This document shows, in pieces, positions 36,487-48,955 of a DNA stretch of 64,000 bases. The stretch is taken from contig OX344753.2 of NCBI GenBank assembly GCA_947034885.2, forward strand, positions 7,006,001-7,070,000, given 5' to 3'. The notes beneath the pieces were generated by a model, which saw only the letters and a program-made list of their open reading frames with translations, ran no database searches and was not told the DNA's origin. The stretch comes from Thuidium tamariscinum. Its lineage: Eukaryota > Streptophyta > Bryopsida > Hypnales > Thuidiaceae. How positions within the stretch are numbered: position 1 is the stretch's first letter; the number at the start of each line of letters is the position of its first letter. A program made the position numbers and the translations under genes.

Positions 36487-39318
36487 CACTACAAGAAATG
36501 GGGGGTATATATGATTGCAGCAAATGACTGGTATATGACTACCTGTCCGATGTGACTCAAAAATGACTGACTCTTCCATAATTGCACCACTAGTGGGTCC
36601 GAAGCAGTTCTGGAGTCATTTGCAAGTCATTTTCTGCAACTCCTGGATGTAACTAACTTGAAGTGGCAAGGTCTAGTGGACTTTCATCTGTGTTGACGTC
36701 ATAGTGTTCATGCAGTCATTTAATCCGACTATGCTTTACTTTTTCATGACTAAGAAATGACTGAAGGGTCTATGGGACCACCCAATGGTATTTTTTTTGC
36801 AAAAGCGGGCAGGGCAGCATGTTGACGTGGAATGCAGTCGCAGTATTGCTACTAGGATGCGACTGTGAATGACTTGGGAATTACTAAGAAATTACTTCAA
36901 AGATGTTCTCTATACTTTTTGTGGATTCTAAGCTTTTCAAGGTCTGCTTGCTCCTTCTTGCTGACGTGGATAGAAGTTACTGTAGAATGACTGCCATATG
37001 ACTGTCAAAGTGAAAGAAGAGCAAGCATTTCAGTTGGTCGAGGCAGCACTTTAGGAAAAATTTTAAAGCATGTACAAATATACACAAAGAACATACACTA
37101 ATGTTGTACATCTCACGAGACTTCCTATATAACGTACATTAGTTGCTACTTGAGTTTCCTCCTTCTATACATTTTCTAGTCAAGGGCGACTCCACTGAAA
37201 CTTAAGAATGATTGGTACACTACTGTAGTACAACTAAGGAATGACTTCCCATGACTTCTGGGCAACACATGTTTGAATGCGCAAATACTGCCACAAATGT
37301 TGAGATTTGGTCAAGAAACTGAATACAGAAGAAATGTTATTTCGTCTTCAGGTTATACAAACACCTCATGCATGATAGAGTGTTGCAAACACTGCGCCAC
37401 TGAAGCTGTACTTAAGCTAGACCAATGTGACACTTTGGTCCTAATACTCCCCATGAGCTAATAAGTTCTCTTGCTCAGTCAACTCCATGGCTCCAACTAG
37501 ATTAACCACCTCTTCAGGATTAGGAAAGCTATTAGGTGCTCTCAAGCCTGGAGTCTCACCTCTTGTAGAGATGAATGCGTCTATTGTGTCCAAAACTTCA
37601 CGTCTTGCTCGGGCCTCTTTTTGCAACACTACTTTCCAACCGGATCTACCTACAACATCTGAAAAGAATACTTGTGTTGCTTGACTTGGGAATATGAAGG
37701 GCTCAGATAGGCGAGGTAGCTTGTGCCAAAAGTTCACTACAAGGAATCTAGACTCATCCCGTGTATATGCTGGATTCCCTCGACTGTCTTGGGGTTTCAC
37801 CCACTCACAGCGTAATAGAATGATACGCATGCTCAATGTACCATAATCTAGCTCCAACACGTCTTTCAAAATTCCTACATAGTTTGCAGTCGATTCATCT
37901 CCATTCTTTGAGTGCTCCTGAAAAACGGAAGCTATTCCATTGTTGTAGGTCAATAGGTGGATTGTTTGATTGTCTTCTACTCGAAACTGATTACCAAATG
38001 CAAGGACTCGTCCGTACCGAGTGGCCCTTAGCGATGGCTTCTTGCTTAGTAAAAAGCAATCCATCTCAATCAATAGGATTCCTCAAGTCCATGTTTGCAT
38101 TTTGCATTGTCCGTTGAATCCAATCAGAGAGTGCTAGGGTGTTTGGATTTTGGTCTAATTCATTCCTCCACTTCCTATACACGGAAAGTCAATTAATATT
38201 ATGAGTTGCTGGCGGGAAAGGACATGCACATTAGAAGGCAAGTACAATGGTCACAATGCAGCCGTTGGAACGACCATGACTACATCCCCTTCTATGACTA
38301 TAAAATCACTTCAATAAGTCACGTTCAAGTCATTCTTTAGTTTTAGGTGTTATAACTACTCCTATATGACTTGAACACGACTTTGGTGCTACTGTAGGGC
38401 CATCAATTCCTGCATTTTATATATCCCAAATGGTTTGTCTTGCCTTCTACTATCCCAATCCTATAAAGAGCTTCTCATTTCATCTCTTGATACTCACACA
38501 CTAAGTGCTTTAAGAAGCCATGTGATACATGTATCAAATATGATGTATGTTGTATGGTGTATTGTATGATTTTTTATTATGTATGGCATATTGTGTATGG
38601 TGTATAATTATGTATGACATATTGTATATGGTAAATCATTGTAATACTTTGAATGTGCTTATATGTAACTTTAGAATGACTATAAAATGACTTGCCACAT
38701 GTCAATCCATTTACAAAATGCAAAAACTCCATCATGACTAAAAAAACATTTCTTTAAATGTACTGACATGTCAGACTATTCAGATTACTCATTGACATTA
38801 TCACAACTGCACAGTGACTTCAAACGACTCTGTAAATGTATTGACATGCCAGACTAGTCAGACTGTTCACTGACATTATTGCAACTCCACAGTGACTTCA
38901 AAATGACTTTGAGATGGCAATCCGCGTCAGCTTCTTAACAACTGAGTCGCAACTTCAGAATGACTTAAAAACCGCTGATGTGGTCGTCCACATCAACAGG
39001 TCTATGACTCAGACCCGACTCGTCCGTGACTATAGATGACTCTGACGTGGACGCCTAAGTCCCAAAATTTTCAGGAAAGTGGGCAGATGCCCGCCTTTTT
39101 CCATACCACCTGCCCCAAACCGTCCCTTGCCACGTGGACCTTGTCATCGATTTTCATCCAAGGTAGATTCAGATGGTGCTAATACAAACTCAGTCATATA
39201 AAGAATGACTTGTCCACAATGACTCGGAGCCTGGAGTCACTGTGAAGTCATTTTTCGGATAAATGACTCCCTAGCAGTCATATACTGAAGTCATATATAC
39301 CCCCCATTTCTTGTAGTG
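36487..39318 (-). mobile_element. Non-autonomous CACTA (En/Spm) element, 2,832 bp
   Basis: Perfect terminal inverted repeats start CACTACAAGAAATGGGGGGT and extend through TATATATGA; TAT flanks both sides (36484-36486, 39319-39321), the 3 bp duplication typical of CACTA. Both ends are packed with AATGACT and its complement AGTCATT, the subterminal repeats that in En/Spm bind the TNPA-type protein. Inside is a minus-strand remnant of the transposase C-terminal region (37441-38073). The intact ends and duplication indicate a relatively recent insertion into the ACAAYTNGTT array. Confidence 0.95.
37441..38073 (-). pseudogene. CACTA transposase remnant, DUF4216 domain
   Basis: The 210-codon frame holds the whole DUF4216 core of TNP2-type proteins: NYVGILKDVLELDY (a glycine-containing lead-in strand), IILLRCEWV, LVVNF, then EPFIFPSQATQVFFSD and WKVVL. 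It ends GAMELTEQEN before a stop. The frame opens at a TTG, not an ATG. Just upstream, an out-of-frame stretch (DWIQRTMQNANMDLRNPI) looks like the preceding part of the same protein, so this is a fragment. The catalytic tnp2 and DUF4218 parts are absent from the element. The element must therefore depend on a transposase encoded elsewhere. Confidence 0.85.
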
Positions 39319-41560
39319 TATTATATTAAAAACTATTAGTCTGTAAAGCAACCTGAATGATCAATCACAAATACAGTTTCCCACAATTTGTCCAACTTCC
39401 CAGGTTACTCACAAAGAAGTAAACCAGTCAATCCTAACTAATTGTTTTACAAAGGTAAGGTCTGCCAACAACTAAACTGAATCATCTAATAAGCAACAAT
39501 TAATTTGAAGAACCAAATTCCAAAACAAATGGTTAACATGAATTCAAATATTTGAACCATTTGTTTTACAACTCGTTTATAGCTGTAAATCTATAATCTC
39601 TATGATTACTCAATTGATTCACAAGGACTTATGTACTATACAACTGGTTTCAAGACCATTACGACAATTAGTTTGTAATCAGTTCCAATGCTGAGCACAT
39701 GATTTATGGACAATTTTCCACACAGATTGACTACTTGTAATTCACCAAATAAACCCAGGAATCAACCAAACAACACAAGTTAATTATCCCAACTAGTTGT
39801 TGATGCAGATTACTCCAAACAGCTCACAAATACAACTAGGGACCAAAACAATTAGTTAGATACATCCAAATCAATCGACACACATACGCATATTATAACA
39901 CGATTTGTTTTGCATATAAATTAGCAATGTCTAAAAACAATTAGTTCCAAATAACCATAGTAACACACGACTCGTTTGGGCATCAGATTTATCAACATCC
40001 ATTTGACCAAAACAAGTGGTCATAAATGTAAGAAGTAATCAGTTAGTATTAGCACATCAAATTACAATTTGTTTTAGTATTCTCATTAGTCTCATTCATA
40101 ACAAACAAATTTGACACCTCCACTGTAAACTACAATTTGTCCCAATTTGATATACAATAGCGTTTATAATAAAGCTAACCTCACTGGACTATTTGTATAT
40201 CAATAAGTAATTCTAATTTAATTAATAGTTCAATACAAATCCCACCCACTTAATCACAACCATCTAAATGAATCCATTACCTCAACAACTGGTTTGTAAA
40301 TACATACATGCAACAATATTGAATCAACACTAATTGTAAATTGATCAAATTAATAAATTAGTGTTGTCAAATTGTACTTAGCAGACTTCAAAACTAATTA
40401 GAAAATCACACACACCGATTCAGAAGACAACCAATTGTTATTCGCATGATTTTTGAAATAGTATTATGACAATTGGATAATGAATTGCTTACCTCTTTCA
40501 TTTGGGTAATCTCCAACAAATCGTTATGTCAGCAAAGTCTTCACCACTGGGCTTTGGTACATGCCAGCTTGATCTGTCTTGACAGCAAGCTCGTAATTGG
40601 CTTCTCTAAACACCACTTGTTCGTCTCCAACTATTTGTTAATCAATTCCGTGAAGACTCCAACGATCTTTAGACAAGTAATTCCATCAAAGCGAGGACAC
40701 CCAGACAAACCCCAATTCATTACACAATTTGTTTTAACTCCGTTCAGCCCAAGAATTCACTCGTTGGGTTCTCACTCATAAAACAAACAACCAATTAATC
40801 TCATACATTCATCAGCACAAATTATTTTACACACACAGCCCAAGTAAATTGACAACTGGTTTACACATCCAAACACACGAAAACAACTGGTTTTGCAAAC
40901 TCACAGTATTCCAATTTCACCACGCCCACAAAGACAACTGGTTGGTACAGTATCCAAACAACAAGACAATTCGTTCAATCACAACAATAACCGGAATCAA
41001 GCACTAAATCAAACATACACAAGTAATTCAACAACTTGTTTAAACAATCAAATACAATAACACAATTGGTCTTTTCAATAAACACAATCACACAAAATAT
41101 ACTCCTTCAAAATCCAATCACTGGATACACACAACAAACAATTAGAATAAGCCTCCACCTCAAATAACAAGAAGTCCAATCACTGGACAACCAAACACAA
41201 TTTGTAAAAATATACTTATATTAAAAATTGAAGGAGTTCATCATTACACAAAAACAATTCGGCTGAAAACCGAAACGAAGACCGAGAAAACCGAGAGAGT
41301 GGGGGCGGAAAACAACAAATTGAAAGACTATATGCTACGGCGAGGGAGAGAGGAAGAAAACCGCCTGAACCGCCAGCAAACTAGTGGTCAGCCGATCAAA
41401 GACAATTAGTTTCAATAACTACTAGTTAACATTTACTCAGTAATGGAAAACTATCACTATTAGTCGATCTTTTTACTTTCAATGGTCCAAAACTGATCAT
41501 TAACTAATAGTTTTTCACTGAAAAAGACAATTGGTAAAATTTCAAAAATGAAGGGTGACT

Positions 41561-41934
41561 ACAGGGCTATTTACCTTTGGGGTCAAATTAGAAGGCTCCC
41601 TATAATTAGTTAATTTTCAAAAATGACTTATATTATACATTGTATCATTACTTCTACAAGAAAGGTCACTGCAATTTTTTTGTAGGCTAATTTCTTTATA
41701 AAGGAAAAGAAGGTAAGTAAAAAATAAAGTAAAAATAAAATTTCTACAAAAATAATTCTTCTGCACCCACCCCTGAAAAATACTAAAATCCAACCTATTT
41801 TATTGTATTTAGGGTGAATGTGCAATCAATGTTTATAATTGTCATGTTTAGAGTAATAAAATAGTAAATTTTTTATAATTCCAATATATCATCTTCGAGT
41901 GCTTTGTTCGCTTCTTTTCAAACAACACAACATG
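41561..41934. other. Intergenic, no feature seen
   Basis: Short AT-rich stretch between the motif array and the large CACTA element. Confidence 0.5.
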
Positions 41935-42180
41935 CACTAGTAGAAAAACAGTGATTAAATCAACAAAATCTGAACAAAAAACTGTTGATTTTTTTTGTTG
42001 ATTTGGACGCGTTGATTTGGGTACTTGTGAACAAAAAACTGTTAATTTTTTTGTTCACATGGTCACTTCTGGCCTCATTTTGAATAGAACTGGGTACATG
42101 AATTGACAAAAAACTATTGAAATTGGAACATACAAGTGTCATTATGGTTGTTGATTTGGTCTCATTTACTGCAGCCATTA
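41935..42180 (+). repeat. CACTA left terminal and subterminal repeats
   Basis: The terminal CACTAGTAGAAAAACAGTG is shared with the 1,120 bp element at 47854-48973, and its first 13 bases with the 132 bp foldback at 58346-58477. The subterminal GTTGATTTGGACGCGTTGAT here matches GTTGATTTGGTCGCGTTGAT inside the 132 bp foldback, which ties that miniature to this family. Confidence 0.8.
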
Positions 42181-42788
42181 CTAGTAATTACACACATTTC
42201 TTCACATTCCAGACAACATGAACAGTAGATTATGGGTGCTACAAACTGAATTCCATAAATCACTGTCACAAATATTACACATAACATCCCATGCCATGTT
42301 CAATATCTGGCCACCCACATAAAATCAGTTTCACTTCATGAAATCATCTATATTAATTCTCAAGTTCTGTGCCCAAATATTCAACATATAGGGCATACAA
42401 AGATTTTGCACATGGCATTCACATATATTTATTCCTATGCAATGGAAACTTGGATTTCACAAATTCCATCCCAAGTGCTGCTTCATTGTCACTTTCCTAC
42501 ATCAATACCTCTACCTATCCTATGCAAGCACATCTTAGATGTAATTGGTGTATCGCAACTCCTCTTCAAATCTGCCACACAGTACATGTATGCAGAAGAC
42601 ATGAGGTACATAATTATATTTCTACATATCGATGACCACCTGCCAAAAAATCATGCCCATTACAACATTAGTACACATATAGGACTGATGAAGGCAAATT
42701 CTCCCTACATACATTGAACTTCTTTTTCTACAAGGACAATGTGAACTTATCATGCTTGTGGACCAAGAACTCTGGAAATGTCACTCAC
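42181..42788. other. Element interior, no exon recognised
   Basis: Lies between the subterminal repeats and the first candidate minus-strand exon. Open frames on the plus strand (42369-42717) show no domain and oppose the local exons. Confidence 0.4.
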
Positions 42789-45700
42789 CACAATGAAGTT
42801 GATGTGGACAGTGTTCTACAATCTCCAGAACTTCAACAGCCTCTTCTTCGTCATCACCTTCTCACATAATGCACATATCCATTCACAATTGGTGAAACCT
42901 ACAGAATGACAAACTTTAATCCAGAATATAAATTTAACACAACTCTTTCAGACAATCCAAAGAACTTTAGTACAAGACTTCACTATAAAACAATGTTTTC
43001 AAAATACACTAGTGAGTATGACTGTAACATATAATAATTGCCCAATAGCTCACTCATTCCTTTTAATACAAATTTAAAGTAAACTACCCTTTCACTACTC
43101 CAGCAATTATAATCGTGTACCCCTGACGATTTTTTAATTGTCAAAGGTACATACAAATTTCAAAATAAAACCACGTTTTAATTGATTCATTCACTCGAAG
43201 TATGCAATTGAACACATGTACACCCTCCTAATACCTTCCTTCCCCTCATGCTGTAATCTTTGCACATATTTTCCTAATTTGTAGAAAACATACCTATTAG
43301 GAAGACTGTGAGGCTGTAGGTCCTGAATGCTTCCATACCAAGAACAATATGTACGATAGAATGAGCATCTCATGATACAATCCTCCCCTGAACCAGTTCC
43401 AAGTTCTAGCACTCACTTGTAAGCACTCATTCTTGGGAAACAATAGTACTTACAATTAGAGTTACTTCATTCCATTATAACCAAAAAGGAAGTCAAACCA
43501 TCCATGCATCTCCGAGGAAACAGTGATTCCATTCCAGTACTCACTAATCCAATGTTCAAGTACTATTCATTATTCTGAAATCACAAGGAAATTACCTCCT
43601 GTGCTTCAAAATAGTGGACTCATTCCCTCTATTCACCATCCTCTTCTTCATATCATCTCCGCTCCTCCATCCTCGCTCGGTTCTCTGCTGTTTTTTCATT
43701 TGCCATTATTTGCCAGATGTACATTTCTTGCCTTCTGGACTTTGGCTGCGCCACCTGTAATTCCACTAAGCCGACGCTTACTGCCACAATACTGAATATC
43801 CAACATCAACCCTCTGTATTTCAATTCCATGCTTCGTCAAGTGACTGCCACCCACGAGTAATGGAATTCCATTTCAAATAAATGTCTACATACATCACTA
43901 TTAAGTTCTTGTAGTTTAGACACTTTACCTATTTGCTGCCTCATTTCCAAAAAAAAATCGAACACCACTTCGTGACCAGTAACACTGTGAAGGGTGCAAA
44001 TGGAATTTACATGAGCTTCAATGTTAGCAATACAGTTCCTGGCCATCCATACATCGAATTCACGACACTGCAAGGTATTCAACAAACAAGACATAAAGGA
44101 ACTGAAGGACACAAACAATCCAACATGTGTCCACACTGTCTTCATATTTTTATTCAATCTCTCCATATGCCAATGAATTAGGAAACTATATCGTCACTTC
44201 CAATTTCCTTCTCTGCAACCAATATCCACCAAATCGTCAAAAAGTGGATCTACAAACTTATTCTATTTCTGACAACCAGAGTAGAACATCTGGACCTGTA
44301 CATCTACATCATCACTTGGGAATTATCTCAAACGATAAGTGGACACCTGAGAAACATTTCTACAAACAAGGAGCACCGTTATGGAAAGTCTGGATGTCCA
44401 GTTCTAGGTGTCACTTCTTCGGAAGTAAGGTACACAATGACTACACATCAAACACAGGGTTTCCATTTGTGAAATAATGAAATTCAACTTCAGCATAATT
44501 CTGCTTGCTCTGTAGCATTGTCATAGACTTCACCCACTCACATTTCTGCATATACAACTTCTGATAGGGAGATTTCAGCACATACAGGTTTCATTACTTT
44601 GATGTAATGGACTGCTATTAATTAGCAGACTCTGAAAACTACAGATCTAGTACATAGGGTCCACGTCCCCACTCATTTTTCCATACAACCCGACCTTTAA
44701 AAACTCAATCCTTCACACTTCATTACCAAACCTCCTTCGCCCTATCATATTGCATTCATGCAAATACATGCTCATAATTTGTGCATTATTGAATTCACAG
44801 GGTTCCTCAAATTACCACAGAAAGCAGTATGCATGAAAGTACTCATTCTTTACTGATCATCCTTGAGGGCCTCGTTTCAATTCTTACAGTATTGCTCAAA
44901 TGAAGAGGAATCTCTGCATTACAACAATAACATACATTAATACGCATATTTACTTGCCTCAAAGTGCTCAACTGCTCTTCCATTTTGTTTCTTCAAACGA
45001 CAATGTTGCTTTCTCTTCATTGACTTCAAATTTGAAGTGCAGAACTGTAGATAGAAGTGCGCTTCCTCCATGTCAATTGATGTCTTCGGGACCTTCCCAT
45101 CAACCCCAGCACATTACACTCAGAAACTATGCAACGACATAATGGTCCTATCCAGTACCTTCTTTCTTTCCTTCCACCCATGCCTACCGATTACTTTGCC
45201 GTTACACCGACGTCACCCATGTCGGACTACCATGACTTTCACGAGAAACATAACCTCTGGAATTCCCTGCATTCATAATCAAAGCATCCCAGAATGCAAG
45301 TACGAAGGAAATGCAATTGGTTGACGGCAGAAAACCGAAGAGTTGCACATTCAAACTTAACAAGAAGATTACCATATAAATTTATGATTCTAAGCTCTTG
45401 TCTTCATAACAAGGATTACTTCATGCATCACGGTTTCCTTCTTCTTTCACTAACCATGCTCTAATTAATCACTACCTACTGCTTCACGATACAATCTCCT
45501 TGCTTGTTTCCAAGTTTACCTGGTATCCACAATTACCTTCATGTCTACTATCAATAATGTTCACTCCTTTAAAACATGAAGACTACAATTACTCTCGGAC
45601 TTTGCAGTAATTTTTTTTTTGGAGTCACATACCTTGTCCTATGTGTGTGCAAAATATGCCGGGTAGTGATTTCTCTGCACGGAGTACTGCACAGTGCAGA

Positions 45701-47445
45701 CTGTACTTTACTTAGAAAACTCTTGACAGATCAGAGATACACGTCTTCAACTTTCTCCTACAAAAATTCAGGTATCCCATCGTTACCACCGTAGTGCAAA
45801 AACACTTCGGACTTCTTTGCCAAATAAAAATAACACATCTCTCAGTACGCATACTGCAATGTAACATCACAAACAACAACATTGACAACATGTCAACAAT
45901 GACATCTCACCCTTCACAAGGATTTGTTCCCACGGACTTCATGTTTGTAGCTGCAACTCCACTTACAAGTTAGTCGCTGAGATTTTATACACTTTAAGAC
46001 CGTTTACCATAATCATGGTAAAGCAGGTTAAACAATTGGACGACGAGCATTACTGCTACCAATACATAATTATAGGCAGGAAACAATGACTTTGTCCTCA
46101 TGCTTATGGCAAAAATAAAAGTAAGATTAACTTTTGCAAAACTTCTTTCCACTCAAGAAGAGTAACGAGTAATTCGGGCTTCCATTCAGTTCCATATACA
46201 CTTATAATGTCACAGTGAAGTAAAAAAAGTTCCCAGATAGCCGACCTTACCTTCGCAATCGAAGGCCATTTCGTAATAGTAGTCACCAATCTATCGAACC
46301 ACAAAAACACACCAACATTGAATTCTTCAATGCTGGAAGATTCAACTAAGAACTTCTGGATTTCCCAAAAACCTTGTGCGCTTCTGCCACAAACAACCAA
46401 GAAATTCAACGTTGACTTCCATTTCCTCGACCTCTAAAGCACTGGAAGAGCATGTTATCACCTGTTCATATAAAAAACAAAAATACAACATACATTACAC
46501 CACACACATCTACCTGAAAGATAGAAAGAATAAAAGTTCTATTCACATCAATCACAAAGGGATACTAACCAATTTCCAGTTTGTTTACAGGAAGACCGCC
46601 ATGGAGGTTAATATGGATGTCCACTTCCTTAGTCTTTCCAAAGCAAACAGATCTTAAACACGATGTCCACCCTCCCCACTGCTTTCCTACACATGCTCAC
46701 AAGTATATGGAAGATTGGTTGCCTCATTTCAAGAACGGAGATTACAATTACACTTCTCCAATGTGGTTCAACATTAAAGAACTTACCTGTAACAGACTGT
46801 CCTATTCTCGTTTAACAAGCATAGTCAATGAGGTCTTCGTTTTCATAGGACACAATACTTACAACGGAAAGTGACAATTGCCATACACAGTTTCACATCG
46901 ATCAAACTTTAAAATAACCTACTACACACATTCATTAACAGATGAACTCAACACACTCATGCATGTGAATGCCGAAGTCATTTCTAATCTTCAATGTTCA
47001 CCTACTACTGTACTAGTCATACTTTAGACCTTAAACATAAATGCTCATCAACAAGAATGACGAATGCATAAAAACAGAACAAGCAGAATAGTGAAAGTCT
47101 CTTTCGAAATACAGGGTTCACCTTGTCCTCTGCCTTTGTACTAGTACCCATATCACATTACACTTTACTCGAACAAACAAACTTGAAATTCAAAGAAACA
47201 ACTACAAACTAGGACTGCCGATGTCCTCTTCTTATGCGAATACTTCTTCAATCACCCCAGCCATGCAGTTCATCCACGTTGTAGCACGGACAATGTTCTT
47301 TGCTGAAGTTCCTTTCTATAAAATTGCACTGTGCCGCATTGCCACATTCTTGTGCACCTTCGAACCCGTAGTCTTCACTGCCATGGACGTCTCTCCTGCA
47401 TGTACAATCTGGACGCAACACGTTAATCTCTCTCGAAACATCAGT
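42789..47445 (-). pseudogene. Series of candidate minus-strand exons, unknown product
   Basis: Several minus-strand segments have protein-like composition and plausible GT-AG borders: 42857-42789 (acidic, GDDEEEAVEVLEIVEHC), 43387-43294 (EDCIMRCSFYRTYCSWYGS), 44067-43929 (CREFDVWMARNCIANIEAH), 46383-46251 (SAQGFWEIQKFLVESSS, ending WPSIAK before GTAAGG) and 47445 to about 47250 (cysteine-rich, PDCTCRRDVH...CPCYN). They lie downstream of the TNP1-like exons and may be its 3-prime exons or a separate gene carried by the transposon. I recognise no family, phases between them were not all matched, and the gaps are probably introns. Confidence 0.4.
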
Positions 47446-48174
47446 CTTCGTGCATAAGGAATGTGGGAAAATGCAAAATGACACCAAAAAGAGAAGTGCA
47501 TGGCTCATCTTCTACATGTGCTTTCAATTCTTAATGTTTGAGCTCCTCACCTCCCTCCCATAATTGTCATGACGTGCACTTCCTAGGGAATCCGACAGCA
47601 GCACTGTTCGAGAGGAAGAGCCCTTTCCATTACCACGTCTCAAGCTCTTTACTTCAGCTTCCAGACGGGAAATGTAATCGTCTTTTCCAATTTCATTCAA
47701 TTGGAGAAGTCTTTCTTCACTAGTATTCATCTCAGGAAGTCCTACGACGTGGTCCCCGCTTCTCCCTCTCTTCTTCACCAATGACCCATTGACCTGCACA
47801 ATTAAAAGAAAATTGCACATGGGTCTTAGTAATACATCTAAAAGCATGAGAAACACTAGTAGAAAAACAGTGCCCAAATTAACAAAACATCAACAAATTT
47901 GTGTTGATTTTGATACTGCATTGTCCATTTTCACAGTTTTTTGTTAATTTATGTAAAAACTGCCCAAATCAACAAATTTTTTTATTGATTTGGATACTGC
48001 ATCTTCAAAGTAACAAAAAATCAACACTTTTTTGTTAATTTTGACTAAAACATATTTCAAGTAAATTTTTCTATTTGGAAAATGTTTAAATTATCTTAAT
48101 TAGTATTCTATAAATAGTGTATTCACAATAAAAAATTTAAAAAAAATTCTCAATTCGGTATATTTTAAATTCAG

Positions 48175-48520
48175 CAGACTTTAGAGACCATTTAGGCATA
48201 GAAAAACAACTTTTTTAGAAAAATTTTGGACTAAGAAAAGTTTAGAAATAGAATTATCTTTCATCTCCAAAAATCCGTTTGCAATTTCAAGTCTCCAATC
48301 AAAAGTTATGACTAAATTTCAGAAAGGGGTTGCTTTGGATTTATTTTGACATTATGAAAAACCCTCTTTGAAATTAATTCATAACTTTTGATAAAAGACT
48401 TCAAATTGCAAACGGATTTTTGGAGATGAAAGATACTTCTATTTTGCAACTTTTCTTAGTTCAAATTTGTTTTATTTTAATTGTTTTTCTATGCTTAAAT
48501 GGCCTTTGAAGTACGCTGAC
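48175..48520. repeat. Inverted repeat with about 160 bp arms
   Basis: Left arm 48175-48335 and right arm about 48360-48520 pair through GCATAGAAAAACAA, ACTAAGAAAAG, ATCTTTCATCTCCAAAAATC, CGTTTGCAATTT and CAAAAGTTATGA. A transcript would form a long hairpin. It lies wholly inside the 1,120 bp element. Confidence 0.8.
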
Positions 48521-48596
48521 TTTTTAAAAAAAGGGAAAAAATCCACTGAAGCTACATAAAATTTTAAAAACTTCAGATACACACATGCATGTGTAA

Positions 48597-48760
48597 AGGT
48601 GGTGCAATGGCTGGGACCTTGCACCTCAGCCATGGGGTGCAAGGTTCGAACCTAGCTAGTGGCACCCCAAGGGAGCTGCCACGTGTCCAGCCGGCGTAGC
48701 GGATTGCCTACGTGGCTTTTGCCACGTGGTAGCTTCTTATTGGTCCAATTTGAAAAAAAA
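48597..48760 (+). mobile_element. tRNA-derived SINE-like module
   Basis: The run contains an internal polymerase III promoter layout: a box-A-like GTGGTGCAATGG at 48599-48610 and a perfect box B GGTTCGAACC at 48643-48652, 32 bases apart. Between them CCTTGCACC pairs with GGTGCAAGG. After box B comes a GC-rich body with repeated CACGTGG and CCACGTG words. The acceptor stem of a functional tRNA is not convincing, so a SINE or a captured tRNA-like piece is more likely than a tRNA gene. It has no clear tail or target duplication of its own. Confidence 0.55.
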
Positions 48761-48786
48761 TTAATTTTCAAAGAAAAAATTCAATG

Positions 48787-48955
48787 TCCAAATTAACAAA
48801 AAAATCAACGCTTTTGTGTTAAAAAGTACCCAAATTAACACGTCCAAATCAACAAAAAAAATCAACACTTTTGTGTTAAAAAGTACCCAAATTAACACGT
48901 CCAAATCAACAAAAAAAATCAACACTTTTGTGTTGATTTTTGTTAATTTAGGCAC
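48787..48955 (+). repeat. 56-57 bp tandem repeat, three copies
   Basis: Units start TCCAAATCAACA (first copy TCCAAATTAACA) at 48787, 48843 and 48900 and contain AATCAACACTTTTGTGTT. The last copy runs into the right terminal repeat. The minus-strand open frame across it (48955-48761) is a by-product of the repeat. Confidence 0.9.

Larger units (their letters stand above)
35880..41560 (+). repeat. ACAAYTNGTT motif array
   Basis: Fifteen exact copies of ACAAYTNGTT lie on the plus strand (starts near 36330, 36418, 39640, 39664, 39848, 39937, 40064, 40285, 40724, 40852, 40883, 40934, 40966, 41031 and 41402), with many one-base variants (ACAATTTGTC, ACAAGTGGTT, ACAATTGGTA). The array is interrupted by the CACTA element at 36487-39318, leaving about 2.9 kb. 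Between motifs the DNA is rich in A and C and poor in G. Nearly all copies share one orientation. It could be a decayed satellite, a protein-binding array such as a transposon subterminal region, or part of an unrecognised element. No gene lies in it; the 102-codon frame at 40473-40781 has no known features. Confidence 0.75.

Noticed and set aside
37487-38117. Plus-strand open frames within the 2.8 kb CACTA element.
   Set aside because: They mirror the minus-strand DUF4216 remnant, which has clear family motifs.
42003-42184. A short MITE ending near the ACTAGTAA word at 42180.
   Set aside because: The sequence there does not give the complement of CACTAGTAGAAAA and no matching ATG flank follows, so the left end at 41935 is better read as the end of the large element.
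48597-48670. A functional tRNA gene.
   Set aside because: Boxes A and B are present but the acceptor stem pairs poorly and no normal anticodon arm is formed.
48761-48955. Repeat-containing minus-strand frame as a protein with internal repeats.
   Set aside because: The frame is explained by the 56-57 bp non-coding tandem repeat at the end of the CACTA insert, whose unit length is not constant.
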